Assembly (NCBI GenBank): GCA_013298205.1
Contig: JAAFJZ010000189.1
Coordinates: 1-5,597, forward strand
DNA: 5,597 bases
Direction: 5' to 3'
From: Cytophagales bacterium
Lineage (GTDB): Bacteria > Bacteroidota > Bacteroidia > Cytophagales > UBA9547
The position numbers and the translations under genes were made by a program. Shown in pieces: positions 1-5,597 of this stretch (positions are counted from its first letter, which is position 1; each line of letters starts with the position of its first letter). The notes under the pieces were generated by a model. That model saw only the letters and a list, made by a program, of their open reading frames with translations, was not told the DNA's origin and made no database searches.

Positions 1-2151
1 TGTAATAGAACGGATCCATATGAATCTAGAATAGTTTATATTCAACCAATGCCTAGTATCACAGGTATTCAAAGAACAGTTCTTTATGATAGTCAAGGAT
101 CTGTGGTAAGCGGAAATACTCAATTTTTAGAAAATAATCAATATATAAGCTGCATTAATACTTATCCTCTAATTTCTGCTACAGCCACAGGTGTACCTAC
201 CAGCTATACTTGGACAAGAAATAATACGAATATTATAGATAATAACTCTGCTGCCGTAACTACTTCTGGTTACAATACCTATGGTTCACGACTTACAAGT
301 GCTTTGACTGTTCCAGGAATTTATAATGTATCTGCTACTAATTATTGTGGTACTTCACCTTTGGCTAACTTTACCATCACAAGCAGAGTAAATGCAACTG
401 TTACCTCACCTCCAACATTTTCCGCATGTGCTGGTTCTGTATTTTCGGTGCCTTACACAGCTAATTTTGATGGAGTTGTTACAGGTCCATTTTCTGGCTC
501 TCGTGCCTTTATAGCTTCCAATGTTAGTTATCCTTTTAGTGGCTTTGATAATCATCAATTAACTTTTACGGTAGATAATGGTTGCAGCATTGCAAGTAGT
601 ACAACAAGATTAATCGCTATACCGTTTCCAGAAATTGTCAATCAGCCTTTATCAACCAGTATTTGTAGTTCTACAGTTCATACCATTATGCCGAGTGTTA
701 CTGGTTCAAATTTGATTTATAATTGGGGGCAAGGTACTACTACAAGTGCAAATTTTTCTACGAGTACTCCTGGAGTTTATACGCTCACTATCTCGTCTGG
801 TCTATGTAGATCAATATCAAATACAGTAACTATAACTGGACATCCACAATTAGTATCGCAAAGCAATACGTTTCGATTAGATGTATCATGTAATGATTTT
901 CCGACTCTCGGTATAAATTTGAATCCAGGAAATGCAAATTCAGTGGCTGAAGTAACTGATAGGTATAAAATTTATGATGGATCAGTTGTTATGATTAACG
1001 CTACATTTGATCAAAGTTATACAAACTATAAAGGTTACAGAGAAATATTTGCTAGAAATTATATAGTTACAATAACCAGTACAATTGAAAACAAATGCTT
1101 GACAATACCTGGTAATACGTGGATATTAACAGCTCCTTCTGTTACAGGTGTGTCTGCTATTCCAACATCAATACTTGTTAGCATCGGAGGAAGTACACTT
1201 GATATTTCTTCCCCTACCGTTACATATTCAAATTCTGTGCGTGGTATTAGACAAGGAGAAGGATGGTATTTTATACGTAATTCAAATCCAAACAATGTAC
1301 TTTTTATTACACCTTCATTTACTATTGGTAGTAAATATTTTGATTTTGACCGATCAGATGGAATTTCTACATTAAGAATAAATAATATAAACGAAAATGA
1401 TTTGGATGGATATTTTGTGTATAAAGTCCATTCTTGTGGCGGTTCAGGATCTTCTAATCAAATGCGTTTGACAACATCAGCAATAGTTCCATCAACACCT
1501 GGTAATAATACATCGACACCGGGTGTAAATACAACTTCTGGTAACAATACTTCAACACCTGGTATAAATACAACACCTGGAAATAATACATCGACACCGG
1601 GTGTAAATACAACACCTGGCGTAAATACCCTTTCTGTTACTGGTATAAACTCAAACACATCGCTTGCCAATATTGTAAATGCAACTTTAATTTCACTTAC
1701 AGGTTCAGGTTTTGTGAATGGTGCTACGGTTACTATCGGTGGTGTGGTTCTTACAAATGTACAAGTAAATGGAAATGTGATTACAGGTACTTTACCTGCC
1801 GGAAGTATAGTAACAAACCCAACAAATCCTACAATTTTGGTTCAAAATCCGGGTAGATCTGTGGTTTCTGTTCCAAGTGTACCAATTAATGTCACACCGA
1901 CAAGCCTAAACTCTTCTATATCTAATTTGAATATTCATATTTATCCTAATCCAAATGCTGGAACGTTCACGATAGAAGTTTCAATTTTTGAAAAAGTGGA
2001 ACTTCTTGGCTACACTATTTCTTCGATAGAAGGAAAAGTATTAGCTAAAGGTTCGCTTGTTTCGGGTAAAAACGAAATCGCTACTTCTTTTGCCAAAGGT
2101 ATTTATTTTGTAAAAGTTGGAAATGGCGTACAAAAATTAATCATCGAGTAG
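1..2151 (+). CDS. Secreted multi-domain surface protein with type IX secretion sorting domain, 5' partial
   Basis: The reading frame is open from base 1, so the true start lies left of the window. The ATG at 49 is probably internal, because the 16 codons before it have no stop and read like part of a beta-rich module. The visible 716 residues contain several Ig/PKD-like segments rich in Thr, Ser, Asn and Gly with scattered Cys; examples of their closing strands are GIYNVSATNYCG and GVYTLTISSGLC. Next come a low-complexity linker at 1492-1629, an IPT/TIG-like module at about 1630-1908, and a C-terminal domain at about 1915-2148 with IYPNPNAGTFTIEV, GIYFVKV and the ending KLIIE. That last domain matches the type A sorting signal by which the type IX system exports cargo across the outer membrane and attaches or releases it. 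No catalytic domain is visible, so the role (adhesin, or the non-catalytic part of an enzyme) is unknown. Family assignment of the sorting domain is strong; the module boundaries are estimates. Confidence 0.9.
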   Translation, partial: CNRTDPYESRIVYIQPMPSITGIQRTVLYDSQGSVVSGNTQFLENNQYISCINTYPLISATATGVPTSYTWTRNNTNIIDNNSAAVTTSGYNTYGSRLTSALTVPGIYNVSATNYCGTSPLANFTITSRVNATVTSPPTFSACAGSVFSVPYTANFDGVVTGPFSGSRAFIASNVSYPFSGFDNHQLTFTVDNGCSIASSTTRLIAIPFPEIVNQPLSTSICSSTVHTIMPSVTGSNLIYNWGQGTTTSANFSTSTPGVYTLTISSGLCRSISNTVTITGHPQLVSQSNTFRLDVSCNDFPTLGINLNPGNANSVAEVTDRYKIYDGSVVMINATFDQSYTNYKGYREIFARNYIVTITSTIENKCLTIPGNTWILTAPSVTGVSAIPTSILVSIGGSTLDISSPTVTYSNSVRGIRQGEGWYFIRNSNPNNVLFITPSFTIGSKYFDFDRSDGISTLRINNINENDLDGYFVYKVHSCGGSGSSNQMRLTTSAIVPSTPGNNTSTPGVNTTSGNNTSTPGINTTPGNNTSTPGVNTTPGVNTLSVTGINSNTSLANIVNATLISLTGSGFVNGATVTIGGVVLTNVQVNGNVITGTLPAGSIVTNPTNPTILVQNPGRSVVSVPSVPINVTPTSLNSSISNLNIHIYPNPNAGTFTIEVSIFEKVELLGYTISSIEGKVLAKGSLVSGKNEIATSFAKGIYFVKVGNGVQKLIIE
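1492..1629 (+). repeat. 39-base tandem repeat coding a Thr/Pro/Asn/Gly linker
   Basis: Three in-frame 39-base units at 1513-1551, 1552-1590 and 1591-1629 encode variants of STPGVNTTPGNNT, preceded by a partial unit STPGNNT at 1492-1512. Each unit is itself a doublet of 6-7 residue half units. The copies differ mainly at third codon positions, plus a few changes such as Val/Ile, Pro/Ser and Asn/Val. The encoded 46 residues lack hydrophobic core residues and probably form an extended spacer between the Ig-like part and the TIG-like and sorting domains. Unit length is a multiple of three, so copy-number change by slippage would keep the frame. Confidence 0.9.
1630..1908 (+). other. IPT/TIG-like domain region within the surface protein
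   Basis: The segment after the linker reads LSVTGINSNTSLANIVNATL, then LTGSGFVNGATVTIGG and a VITGTLPAG turn. This is the usual pattern of IPT/TIG immunoglobulin-like folds: a G-x-G-F turn followed by a short strand naming a 'value', then a strand ending in a Leu-Pro-Ala-Gly-type turn. Such modules are common in bacterial surface proteins as spacers or carbohydrate-binding partners. No binding residues can be assigned from the sequence alone. Confidence 0.65.
1915..2148 (+). other. Type A type IX secretion C-terminal sorting domain
   Basis: The last roughly 78 residues start near SNLNIHIYPNPNAG and end in KLIIE. The conserved YPNP motif (codons 1942-1953), the glycine-rich middle (SIEGKVLAKG), the late GIYFVKV strand and the basic-hydrophobic tail are all present in the expected order. 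In this family the domain is recognised at the outer membrane translocon and is normally removed or linked to the cell surface during export. The domain is complete, with no frameshift. Confidence 0.93.
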
Positions 2152-2175
2152 AGACGCAATTTATCGCGTCTTTAC
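2148..2175 (+). repeat. Hairpin overlapping the stop codon
   Basis: GTAGAGACGC (2148-2157) can pair with GCGTCTTTAC (2166-2175) through ten positions with one G-U pair, around an eight-base loop. The TAG stop codon (2149-2151) lies inside the left arm. The GAGACGC...GCGTCT core resembles dispersed palindromes that I recall as common between genes in this phylum, but copy number cannot be tested from one window. Confidence 0.55.
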
Positions 2176-2193
2176 AACGCGATTTATAAATAT

Positions 2194-2236
2194 AAAAACA
2201 CCTGTCAGGTTTTAAAACCTGACAGGTGTTTTTTTT
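2194..2236 (+). terminator. Rho-independent terminator, perfect palindrome
   Basis: Bases 2194-2233 form a perfect 40-base inverted repeat (AAAAACACCTGTCAGGTTTT and its complement). The strong part is ACACCTGTCAGGTT paired with AACCTGACAGGTGT. A run of eight T (2229-2236) begins inside the right arm. It starts 43 bases after the stop of the surface-protein gene and is well placed to end that transcript. The left edge carries five A, so it may also terminate leftward transcription weakly. The CCTGTCAGG/CCTGACAGG core is a pattern I recall as frequent in flavobacterial terminators. Confidence 0.85.
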
Positions 2237-2677
2237 CCATTAAAACAACAGCAAGAAGCATTTACCATATGGTTACCTTTAAAAACTAGATATAAATTTT
2301 AAATTGTTTTTTCAATTTTAAAGACTATGATATTTTTTAAACAATTGATAGTCAGTTATATGTATTTTTAAACTTAATATTTAGGCGTAGTTATCCTATT
2401 AAATGTTTTGTAATTGTGCGCTTCTAAACATATTACATGTTAAATTCATTTGTGTTATTTCTCCTTTTATTCTTTTTTTCCTATTGAATGTAAATACATT
2501 CCATTCACAAGGTTTTACTATTAGGGAAATCATCTGCAATACTCAAATTTAAAAAATGCATAAAAATCATTCTATCATTAATTTGAAATTCTGTCTAGTT
2601 ATCAGAAAGATTATAATAACGTTGGATTAATAGGATTTTGAAAATAAATGAGTAAAAGTGAACCTTTTGCGAAATTT

Positions 2678-2693
2678 GCGAGCGAAAGCTCGC
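2678..2693. repeat. GC-rich hairpin with GAAA tetraloop
   Basis: GCGAGC (2678-2683) pairs perfectly with GCTCGC (2688-2693) around the stable GNRA loop GAAA, inside otherwise AT-rich DNA. It is flanked on the left by CTTTTGCGAAATTTGCG, a TTGCG-rich phrase that I recall as a dispersed spacer sequence in flavobacteria. No T run follows on the plus strand, so it is not a typical terminator. It is probably part of a repeat element. Confidence 0.5.
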
Positions 2694-2925
2694 GTAATCT
2701 TAAGGATTTCTTCCAGCATCTTATTTAGTATTTTTGGTTAATTTCCTTTCAAATAATTTTATAAACGACTCAAAATCAATGTATTTATTTAATTAATCTG
2801 GGGGGTATTCAAGTTTAGTAAGTTTTTTTAATCGATTATCTTGGTCAAAAATCGTATTCTTTGTGGCGCTTAAACTGTTTCATGGGAAATGAGCAATTTG
2901 ATTACAATACACAGATTAGGAATTT

Positions 2926-2958
2926 ATTACATAAAAACATTTCATGTTTTTATGTAAT
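2926..2958. repeat. 15-bp perfect palindrome with 3-base loop
   Basis: ATTACATAAAAACAT (2926-2940) is followed by TTC and then its exact complement ATGTTTTTATGTAAT (2944-2958). The stem can extend to 18 pairs with one G-T mismatch. It is AT-rich, so it is unlikely to be a standard terminator. On the minus strand it begins right where the antitoxin-like fragment (2950-3042) ends, and it supplies that fragment's stop codon. Confidence 0.7.
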
Positions 2959-3042
2959 GAAATATTTTATTCTACTTTTTAGAGATGCCTTAAATTCATT
3001 TGCGTTTGTCGGATGTGCGATGAGTACATTTTGCGCTTTCAT
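2950..3042 (-). pseudogene. Possible truncated antitoxin-like small protein, 30 codons
   Basis: From the ATG at 3042-3040 the minus strand reads MKAQNVLIAHPTN, continues with NEFKASLKSRIKYFIT and stops in the palindrome at 2950-2952. From memory, the opening V-L-I-A-H-P-T-N followed by a K-A-x-x-K helix and an I-K-Y/F strand resembles the first half of small Bacteroidota antitoxin-like proteins (DUF2683 type, usually paired with a RelE-like toxin and about 60-80 residues long). The second half and any toxin are missing, so this would be a relic. Codon choice (GCG, CTC, ATC, GCA, CCG) is less AT-driven than the surrounding spacer. It could still be chance; I did not test it against a database. 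Confidence 0.33.
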
Positions 3043-3053
3043 TTTTTGTTATT

Positions 3054-3161
3054 TTAAAATTGTTTGCGTTTATCAATCTCTTCATTTTGCCTTTGCTTGT
3101 GTTCTTCTCCAACAGGCTCATAATCAAAAGAAATAAAGAAAGAAACCAAATGTAAACAAAA
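3054..3161 (-). pseudogene. Possible 3' remnant of an unknown gene
   Basis: An open minus-strand frame without a convincing start reads FDYEPVGEEHKQRQNEEIDK and then RKQF before TAA at 3056-3054. It ends 11 bases before the ATG of the antitoxin-like fragment, a spacing typical of adjacent genes in an operon. The charged, helix-like composition is unusual for translated AT-rich spacer, which would favour Phe, Ile, Asn, Lys and Tyr. The frame meets a stop at 3164-3162 upstream, so if it is real it is only the tail of a broken gene. I do not recognise the family. Confidence 0.25.
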
Positions 3162-3237
3162 TTAAATATTTGAGGAATATGTTTTTTTAAATAATAAAAG
3201 CATTTGAAGCAATTAATATTTCGTTCTTTTAAATCAT

Positions 3238-3316
3238 GCGTGAGGGATAGAGCGGAAAGCCCGCAGTGAGGTACGAACGAGGACTTGAAGCGATAGCCCG
3301 ACCTGCAAGGACACGC
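3238..3316. ncRNA. GC-rich structured repeat, possible Flavo-1-like RNA or dispersed element
   Basis: This 79-base island stands out as GC-rich within AT-rich spacer. It is closed by GCGTG (3238-3242) pairing with CACGC (3312-3316). Inside, GCGG (3252-3255) pairs with CCGC (3261-3264) over the loop AAAGC. GCAG (3263-3266) can pair with CTGC (3303-3306), and AGGT (3269-3272) with ACCT (3301-3304), as alternatives. Two related halves are visible, GAGGGATAGAGCGG..AGCCCG (3242-3263) and GAGGACTTGAAGCG..AGCCCG (3279-3300). The phrases GTGAGGGATAGAGCGGAAAG and AGCCCGACC match my memory of a repeat seen many times in flavobacterial genomes, possibly the Rfam Flavo-1 family. The strand is not certain, and function is unknown. 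Confidence 0.55.
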
Positions 3317-3417
3317 CCAAATAAATGGATTGAACTACTATAATTTAGCATTTAAGCTAAGATAGGTAAATGAAAAAGATGAATAAAATATGTGAAAAAA
3401 TGAATAATATAATTGTG

Positions 3418-4854
3418 TTATTGTCCTTGACCTAGTGAATATCCTGCTTTGCCATCAAATGTATAAAGATTTTCTGTTTTTATGCAGTCAATATTTTTGT
3501 CTAATGCTTGGGTCAATAAGCCAATAATGTTTTGTTTGGTAATGGCACTGCCTTCGGTTGGTTTGAAACGGCATCTCCAATGGTCTGTGCAGAATGTTTC
3601 TTCAAAGCCTTCTGGCCAAACTTTTATACCTCGGTTGGTAATCATTGATAATTTAATCCCATTAGAGTCTAATGCTTGAACTTTGGCAGCTAATTCGTTT
3701 GCATTTGTTCCGTTCCAATGTAAAAACAAATCTACACCTACTAGTTCTTTTTTGGCAGCTGGTCTTTTTTTGTATTTTGGTAAGTTTAAAGCTGAGCCTT
3801 TTGCATAGGTTACAGGTTTCAAGGTAGAAGGCATTTTACCTAAATTCGCTATTACGGCTTGGGCAAATTCTTTTGTTCCTACTTTTTGTTTGCTCGTATC
3901 TTCTTTATAAACATCGTAGGTATGAATACCGTCTTCAATGGTTTTTAACCAAGCATTTTGAATTTTTTCAGCCACTTCAGTTTCTCCGATATGGTTTAAC
4001 ATCATAATAGCACCTTGTAATAAACCTGAAGGGTTTGCCATATTTTGACCTGCTCTTCTTGGTGCAGAACCGTGAATCGCTTCAAACATGGAGCACTCTT
4101 CACCAATATTAGCTGAACCAGCCAAACCTACTGAACCGGCAATTTGTGCTGCAACGTCTGAAAGTACATCACCATATAAGTTCAAAGTTACAATTACATC
4201 AAATACTTCTGGAGTATCCGCCATTTTGGCTGCTCCTATATCTATAATCCAATGTTCGTTTTCGATTTCTGGGTATTCTTTTGCTATTTCGTCAAAAACT
4301 TGGTGAAACAAACCGTCTGTTTGCTTCATAATATTGTCTTTTGTAAAACAAGTTACTTTTTTACGACCATATTGTTTCGCATACTCAAATGCATAACGAA
4401 CTATTTTTTCACAACCTGGACGGCTTACAAGTTTCAAACATTGTACCACTTCGTCTGTTTGTTGATGCTCAATACCAGCATAAAGATCTTCTTCGTTTTC
4501 ACGAATCATCACAATATCCATGATAGGATGTTTTGTTTTCACAAATGGATGAAAGCTATTGCAAGGGCGCACATTAGAATATAAGCCTAAAAATTTTCTG
4601 GTTGTAACGTTCAAACTTTTATAACCTCCGCCTTGTGGAGTAGTGATAGGTGCTTTTAAAAAAACTTTATTTCTTCTGATTACATCCCAAGATTCTTTGG
4701 CGATACCAGAAGTATTGCCTGAAAGATATACTTTCTCTCCTACTTCTATTTCTTCTATTTCAATTTTGGCTCCAGCAGCTTTTATGATTTCTAAAGTGGC
4801 ATCCATGATTTCAGGACCTATTCCATCTCCTTTAGCAACGGTTATTTTTCTCAT
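3418..4854 (-). CDS. icd: NADP-dependent isocitrate dehydrogenase, long C-terminally extended type
   Basis: This 478-residue protein is a complete isocitrate dehydrogenase, which oxidatively decarboxylates isocitrate to 2-oxoglutarate in the cytosolic TCA cycle and supplies NADPH. The N-terminus has KGDGIGPEI (8-16). Isocitrate-binding residues by analogy with the E. coli enzyme are Ser80, Asn82, Arg86 and Arg96 (KSLNVTTRKFLGLYSNVRP), Arg118 and Tyr125 (IRENEEDLYAGIEH), and Lys172 (TKDNIMK). Metal ligands are Asp205 from the partner subunit, and Asp229 and Asp233 (NLYGDVLSD). In the cofactor loop HGSAPRRAGQNMANP, two Arg (266-267) replace the Lys-Tyr pair of classical NADP enzymes. They are basic, so NADP use is still likely. 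The catalytic core ends near residue 340, and about 130 extra residues follow, as in Thermus and Rickettsia enzymes (near 480-500 residues). The start is fixed because the codon before ATG is an in-frame TAA. No neighbour shares its strand. Confidence 0.95.
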   Translation of the reverse strand: MRKITVAKGDGIGPEIMDATLEIIKAAGAKIEIEEIEVGEKVYLSGNTSGIAKESWDVIRRNKVFLKAPITTPQGGGYKSLNVTTRKFLGLYSNVRPCNSFHPFVKTKHPIMDIVMIRENEEDLYAGIEHQQTDEVVQCLKLVSRPGCEKIVRYAFEYAKQYGRKKVTCFTKDNIMKQTDGLFHQVFDEIAKEYPEIENEHWIIDIGAAKMADTPEVFDVIVTLNLYGDVLSDVAAQIAGSVGLAGSANIGEECSMFEAIHGSAPRRAGQNMANPSGLLQGAIMMLNHIGETEVAEKIQNAWLKTIEDGIHTYDVYKEDTSKQKVGTKEFAQAVIANLGKMPSTLKPVTYAKGSALNLPKYKKRPAAKKELVGVDLFLHWNGTNANELAAKVQALDSNGIKLSMITNRGIKVWPEGFEETFCTDHWRCRFKPTEGSAITKQNIIGLLTQALDKNIDCIKTENLYTFDGKAGYSLGQGQ

Positions 4855-4882
4855 TTATAATTAAGTTAAAGTTTTATTGAGA

Positions 4883-4890
4883 CAAAGGTC
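4883..4890 (-). promoter_or_regulatory. Weak candidate -7 element for icd
   Basis: On the minus strand these bases read GACCTTTG, matching the TTTG and the A of the Bacteroidota -7 consensus TAnnTTTG but not its first T. It lies 28 bases upstream of the icd ATG, leaving room for a short leader. No clear -33 TTG is seen at the expected distance, so this is only a candidate. Confidence 0.3.
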
Positions 4891-4895
4891 TGATT

Positions 4896-4924
4896 TTTGA
4901 TTCATATATTTTTATTTATATTTG
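4896..4924 (+). promoter_or_regulatory. Bacteroidota-type promoter for the LysR regulator gene
   Basis: TTTG at 4896-4899 and TATATTTG at 4917-4924 match the -33 and -7 elements used by the primary sigma factor of this phylum (TTTG ... TAnnTTTG), with a 17-base spacer. Transcription should start near 4930, about 20 bases before the ATG at 4949. The element lies in the 94-base gap shared with the divergent icd gene. A regulator bound here could therefore affect both genes. Confidence 0.65.
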
Positions 4925-4948
4925 TAATAATATACATAAAATAAATTT

Positions 4949-5597
4949 ATGAATTATACATTAAATCAATTGCAGATTTTCCTTAAAATTACCCAAACTA
5001 AAAGTATAACTAAAGCGGCTGAGGAATTATTTTTAACTCAGCCAGCTGTTTCTATACAGCTAAAAAATTTTCAAGATCAGTTTGACATTCCTTTAACCGA
5101 AATCGTAGGGCGCAAACTTTTTGTTACCGATTTTGGGAAAGAAATAGCTTGGGCTGCGGAAAATATTATCAATCAAGTAAATGCGATTAATTACAAAACA
5201 CTCTCTTATAAAGGGCAATTGACGGGAAGGTTAAGAATATCTTCTGTTTCTACAGGGAAATATGTGATTCCGTATTTTTTAACTGACTTTTTAAAACAGC
5301 ATCCTGGCATTGAACTGAAATTGGATGTTAGCAATAAAACGCAAGTTGTGGAAAGCCTTGAACAAAACGAAGTGGATTTTTCATTGGTTTCGGTTCTACC
5401 GGATCAGCTACAAAGTGAGAAAGAAAAATTGATGCTGAATAAACTTTATGTGGTGGGAAACAGAAATCATACTTATGCCGAAAGAAATTATGATAAATCT
5501 ATTTTTGAGACGATGTCTTTAATATATAGAGAGCAAGGTTCGGGCACTAGGCATACGATGGAAAAATACATGGCGCAATTTGGATTGAAAGTAAAGA
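4949..5597 (+). CDS. LysR-family transcriptional regulator, 3' partial
   Basis: The frame runs from ATG at 4949 to the window edge, giving 216 residues of a protein that is usually about 300 long; roughly the last quarter is missing. Residues 4-62 form the LysR winged helix-turn-helix: LNQLQIFLKITQTKSITKAA, then ELFLTQPAVSIQLKNFQ with the recognition helix around 30-45. A linker helix follows (about 63-85). The effector-binding domain begins near GQLTGRLRISSVSTGKYVIP (89-108) and includes the REQGSGTR motif (194-201), which lies at the co-inducer cleft and is common in the CbbR/CysB/YeiE-like branch. The start is supported by an in-frame TAA at 4937-4939 and a promoter 25 bases upstream. The effector is unknown. 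Its target could be itself, the divergent icd, or a gene beyond the right edge; a transporter partner is usual for such regulators. Confidence 0.92.
   Translation, partial: MNYTLNQLQIFLKITQTKSITKAAEELFLTQPAVSIQLKNFQDQFDIPLTEIVGRKLFVTDFGKEIAWAAENIINQVNAINYKTLSYKGQLTGRLRISSVSTGKYVIPYFLTDFLKQHPGIELKLDVSNKTQVVESLEQNEVDFSLVSVLPDQLQSEKEKLMLNKLYVVGNRNHTYAERNYDKSIFETMSLIYREQGSGTRHTMEKYMAQFGLKVK

Larger units (their letters stand above)
2237..3417. other. Gene-poor spacer between two converging genes
   Basis: No convincing full-length gene lies in these nearly 1.2 kb. The stretch is very AT-rich with frequent stops in all frames. It contains a 7-bp palindrome GAATGTA-AA-TACATTC (2486-2501), a GC-rich GAAA-loop hairpin (2678-2693), a 15-bp palindrome (2926-2958), short minus-strand coding-like fragments between about 2793 and 3161, and a GC-rich structured element (3238-3316). 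Bases 2237-2640 otherwise show nothing I can name. The mixture suggests decayed genes plus dispersed repeats. Confidence 0.7.

Noticed and set aside
1492..1629. CRISPR-like array
   Set aside because: The repeats are adjacent, in frame and coding, with no unique spacers, so this is a protein linker repeat.
1059..1670. Open frames opposite to or out of frame with the surface-protein gene
   Set aside because: They are shadows of a gene with clear domain content. The repeated FTPGV pattern in one is only the complement of the 39-base coding repeat.
2486..2501. GAATGTA-AA-TACATTC palindrome as an operator
   Set aside because: Seven-base arms in AT-rich DNA with no adjacent gene start to regulate; chance is a sufficient explanation.
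2627..2719. Minus-strand 30-codon basic peptide
   Set aside because: Its middle is the GAAA-loop hairpin repeat and no ribosome-binding or promoter signal is evident, so it is not listed as a gene.
2861..3136. Plus-strand 91-codon open frame rich in Phe and Cys
   Set aside because: It crosses the 15-bp palindrome, has no promoter or recognisable domain, has odd composition (many Cys and Phe) and lies antisense to the more protein-like minus-strand fragments. It is probably chance.
3345..3360. TTAGC/GCTAA hairpin as an icd terminator
   Set aside because: The stem is only five pairs and AT-rich, and no T run follows on the minus strand, so it does not support a terminator call.
3482..4864. 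Plus-strand open frames across icd
   Set aside because: They lie antisense to a complete, well-conserved isocitrate dehydrogenase and have no features of their own.

Overview
The window looks like chromosomal DNA of a low-GC member of the Bacteroidota, most likely a flavobacterium. The evidence is a cell-surface protein with a type A C-terminal sorting domain for the type IX secretion system (found only in this phylum), a Bacteroidota-type promoter (TTTG, 17 bases, TATATTTG), AT-rich spacers and weak Shine-Dalgarno signals.

Layout: bases 1-2151 carry the 3' part of a large secreted protein, read rightward and open at the left edge. It has Ig/PKD-like modules, a Thr/Pro/Asn/Gly linker built from 39-base tandem repeats, an IPT/TIG-like domain and the sorting domain. 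Its stop codon sits inside a small hairpin and is followed by a strong terminator palindrome. From about 2237 to 3417 there is a gene-poor spacer of nearly 1.2 kb. It contains a GAAA-loop hairpin, a 15-bp perfect palindrome, short coding-like fragments on the minus strand (one resembling the N-terminus of a small antitoxin-like protein), and a GC-rich structured element that looks like a dispersed flavobacterial repeat or RNA. Bases 3418-4854 (minus) encode a complete NADP-type isocitrate dehydrogenase of the long, Thermus/Rickettsia-like class with a C-terminal extension. Divergent from it, starting at 4949, is a LysR-family regulator cut by the right edge. The 94-base gap between these two starts holds a good promoter for the regulator and a weaker candidate for icd.

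The genes do not form one pathway. The surface protein and icd converge on the spacer and are probably independent. The regulator is divergent from icd, so control of icd is possible, but its target could equally lie beyond the right edge. I see no convincing new multi-gene system here. The most interesting material is non-coding or decayed: the structured element, the palindromes and the minus-strand remnants in the spacer.
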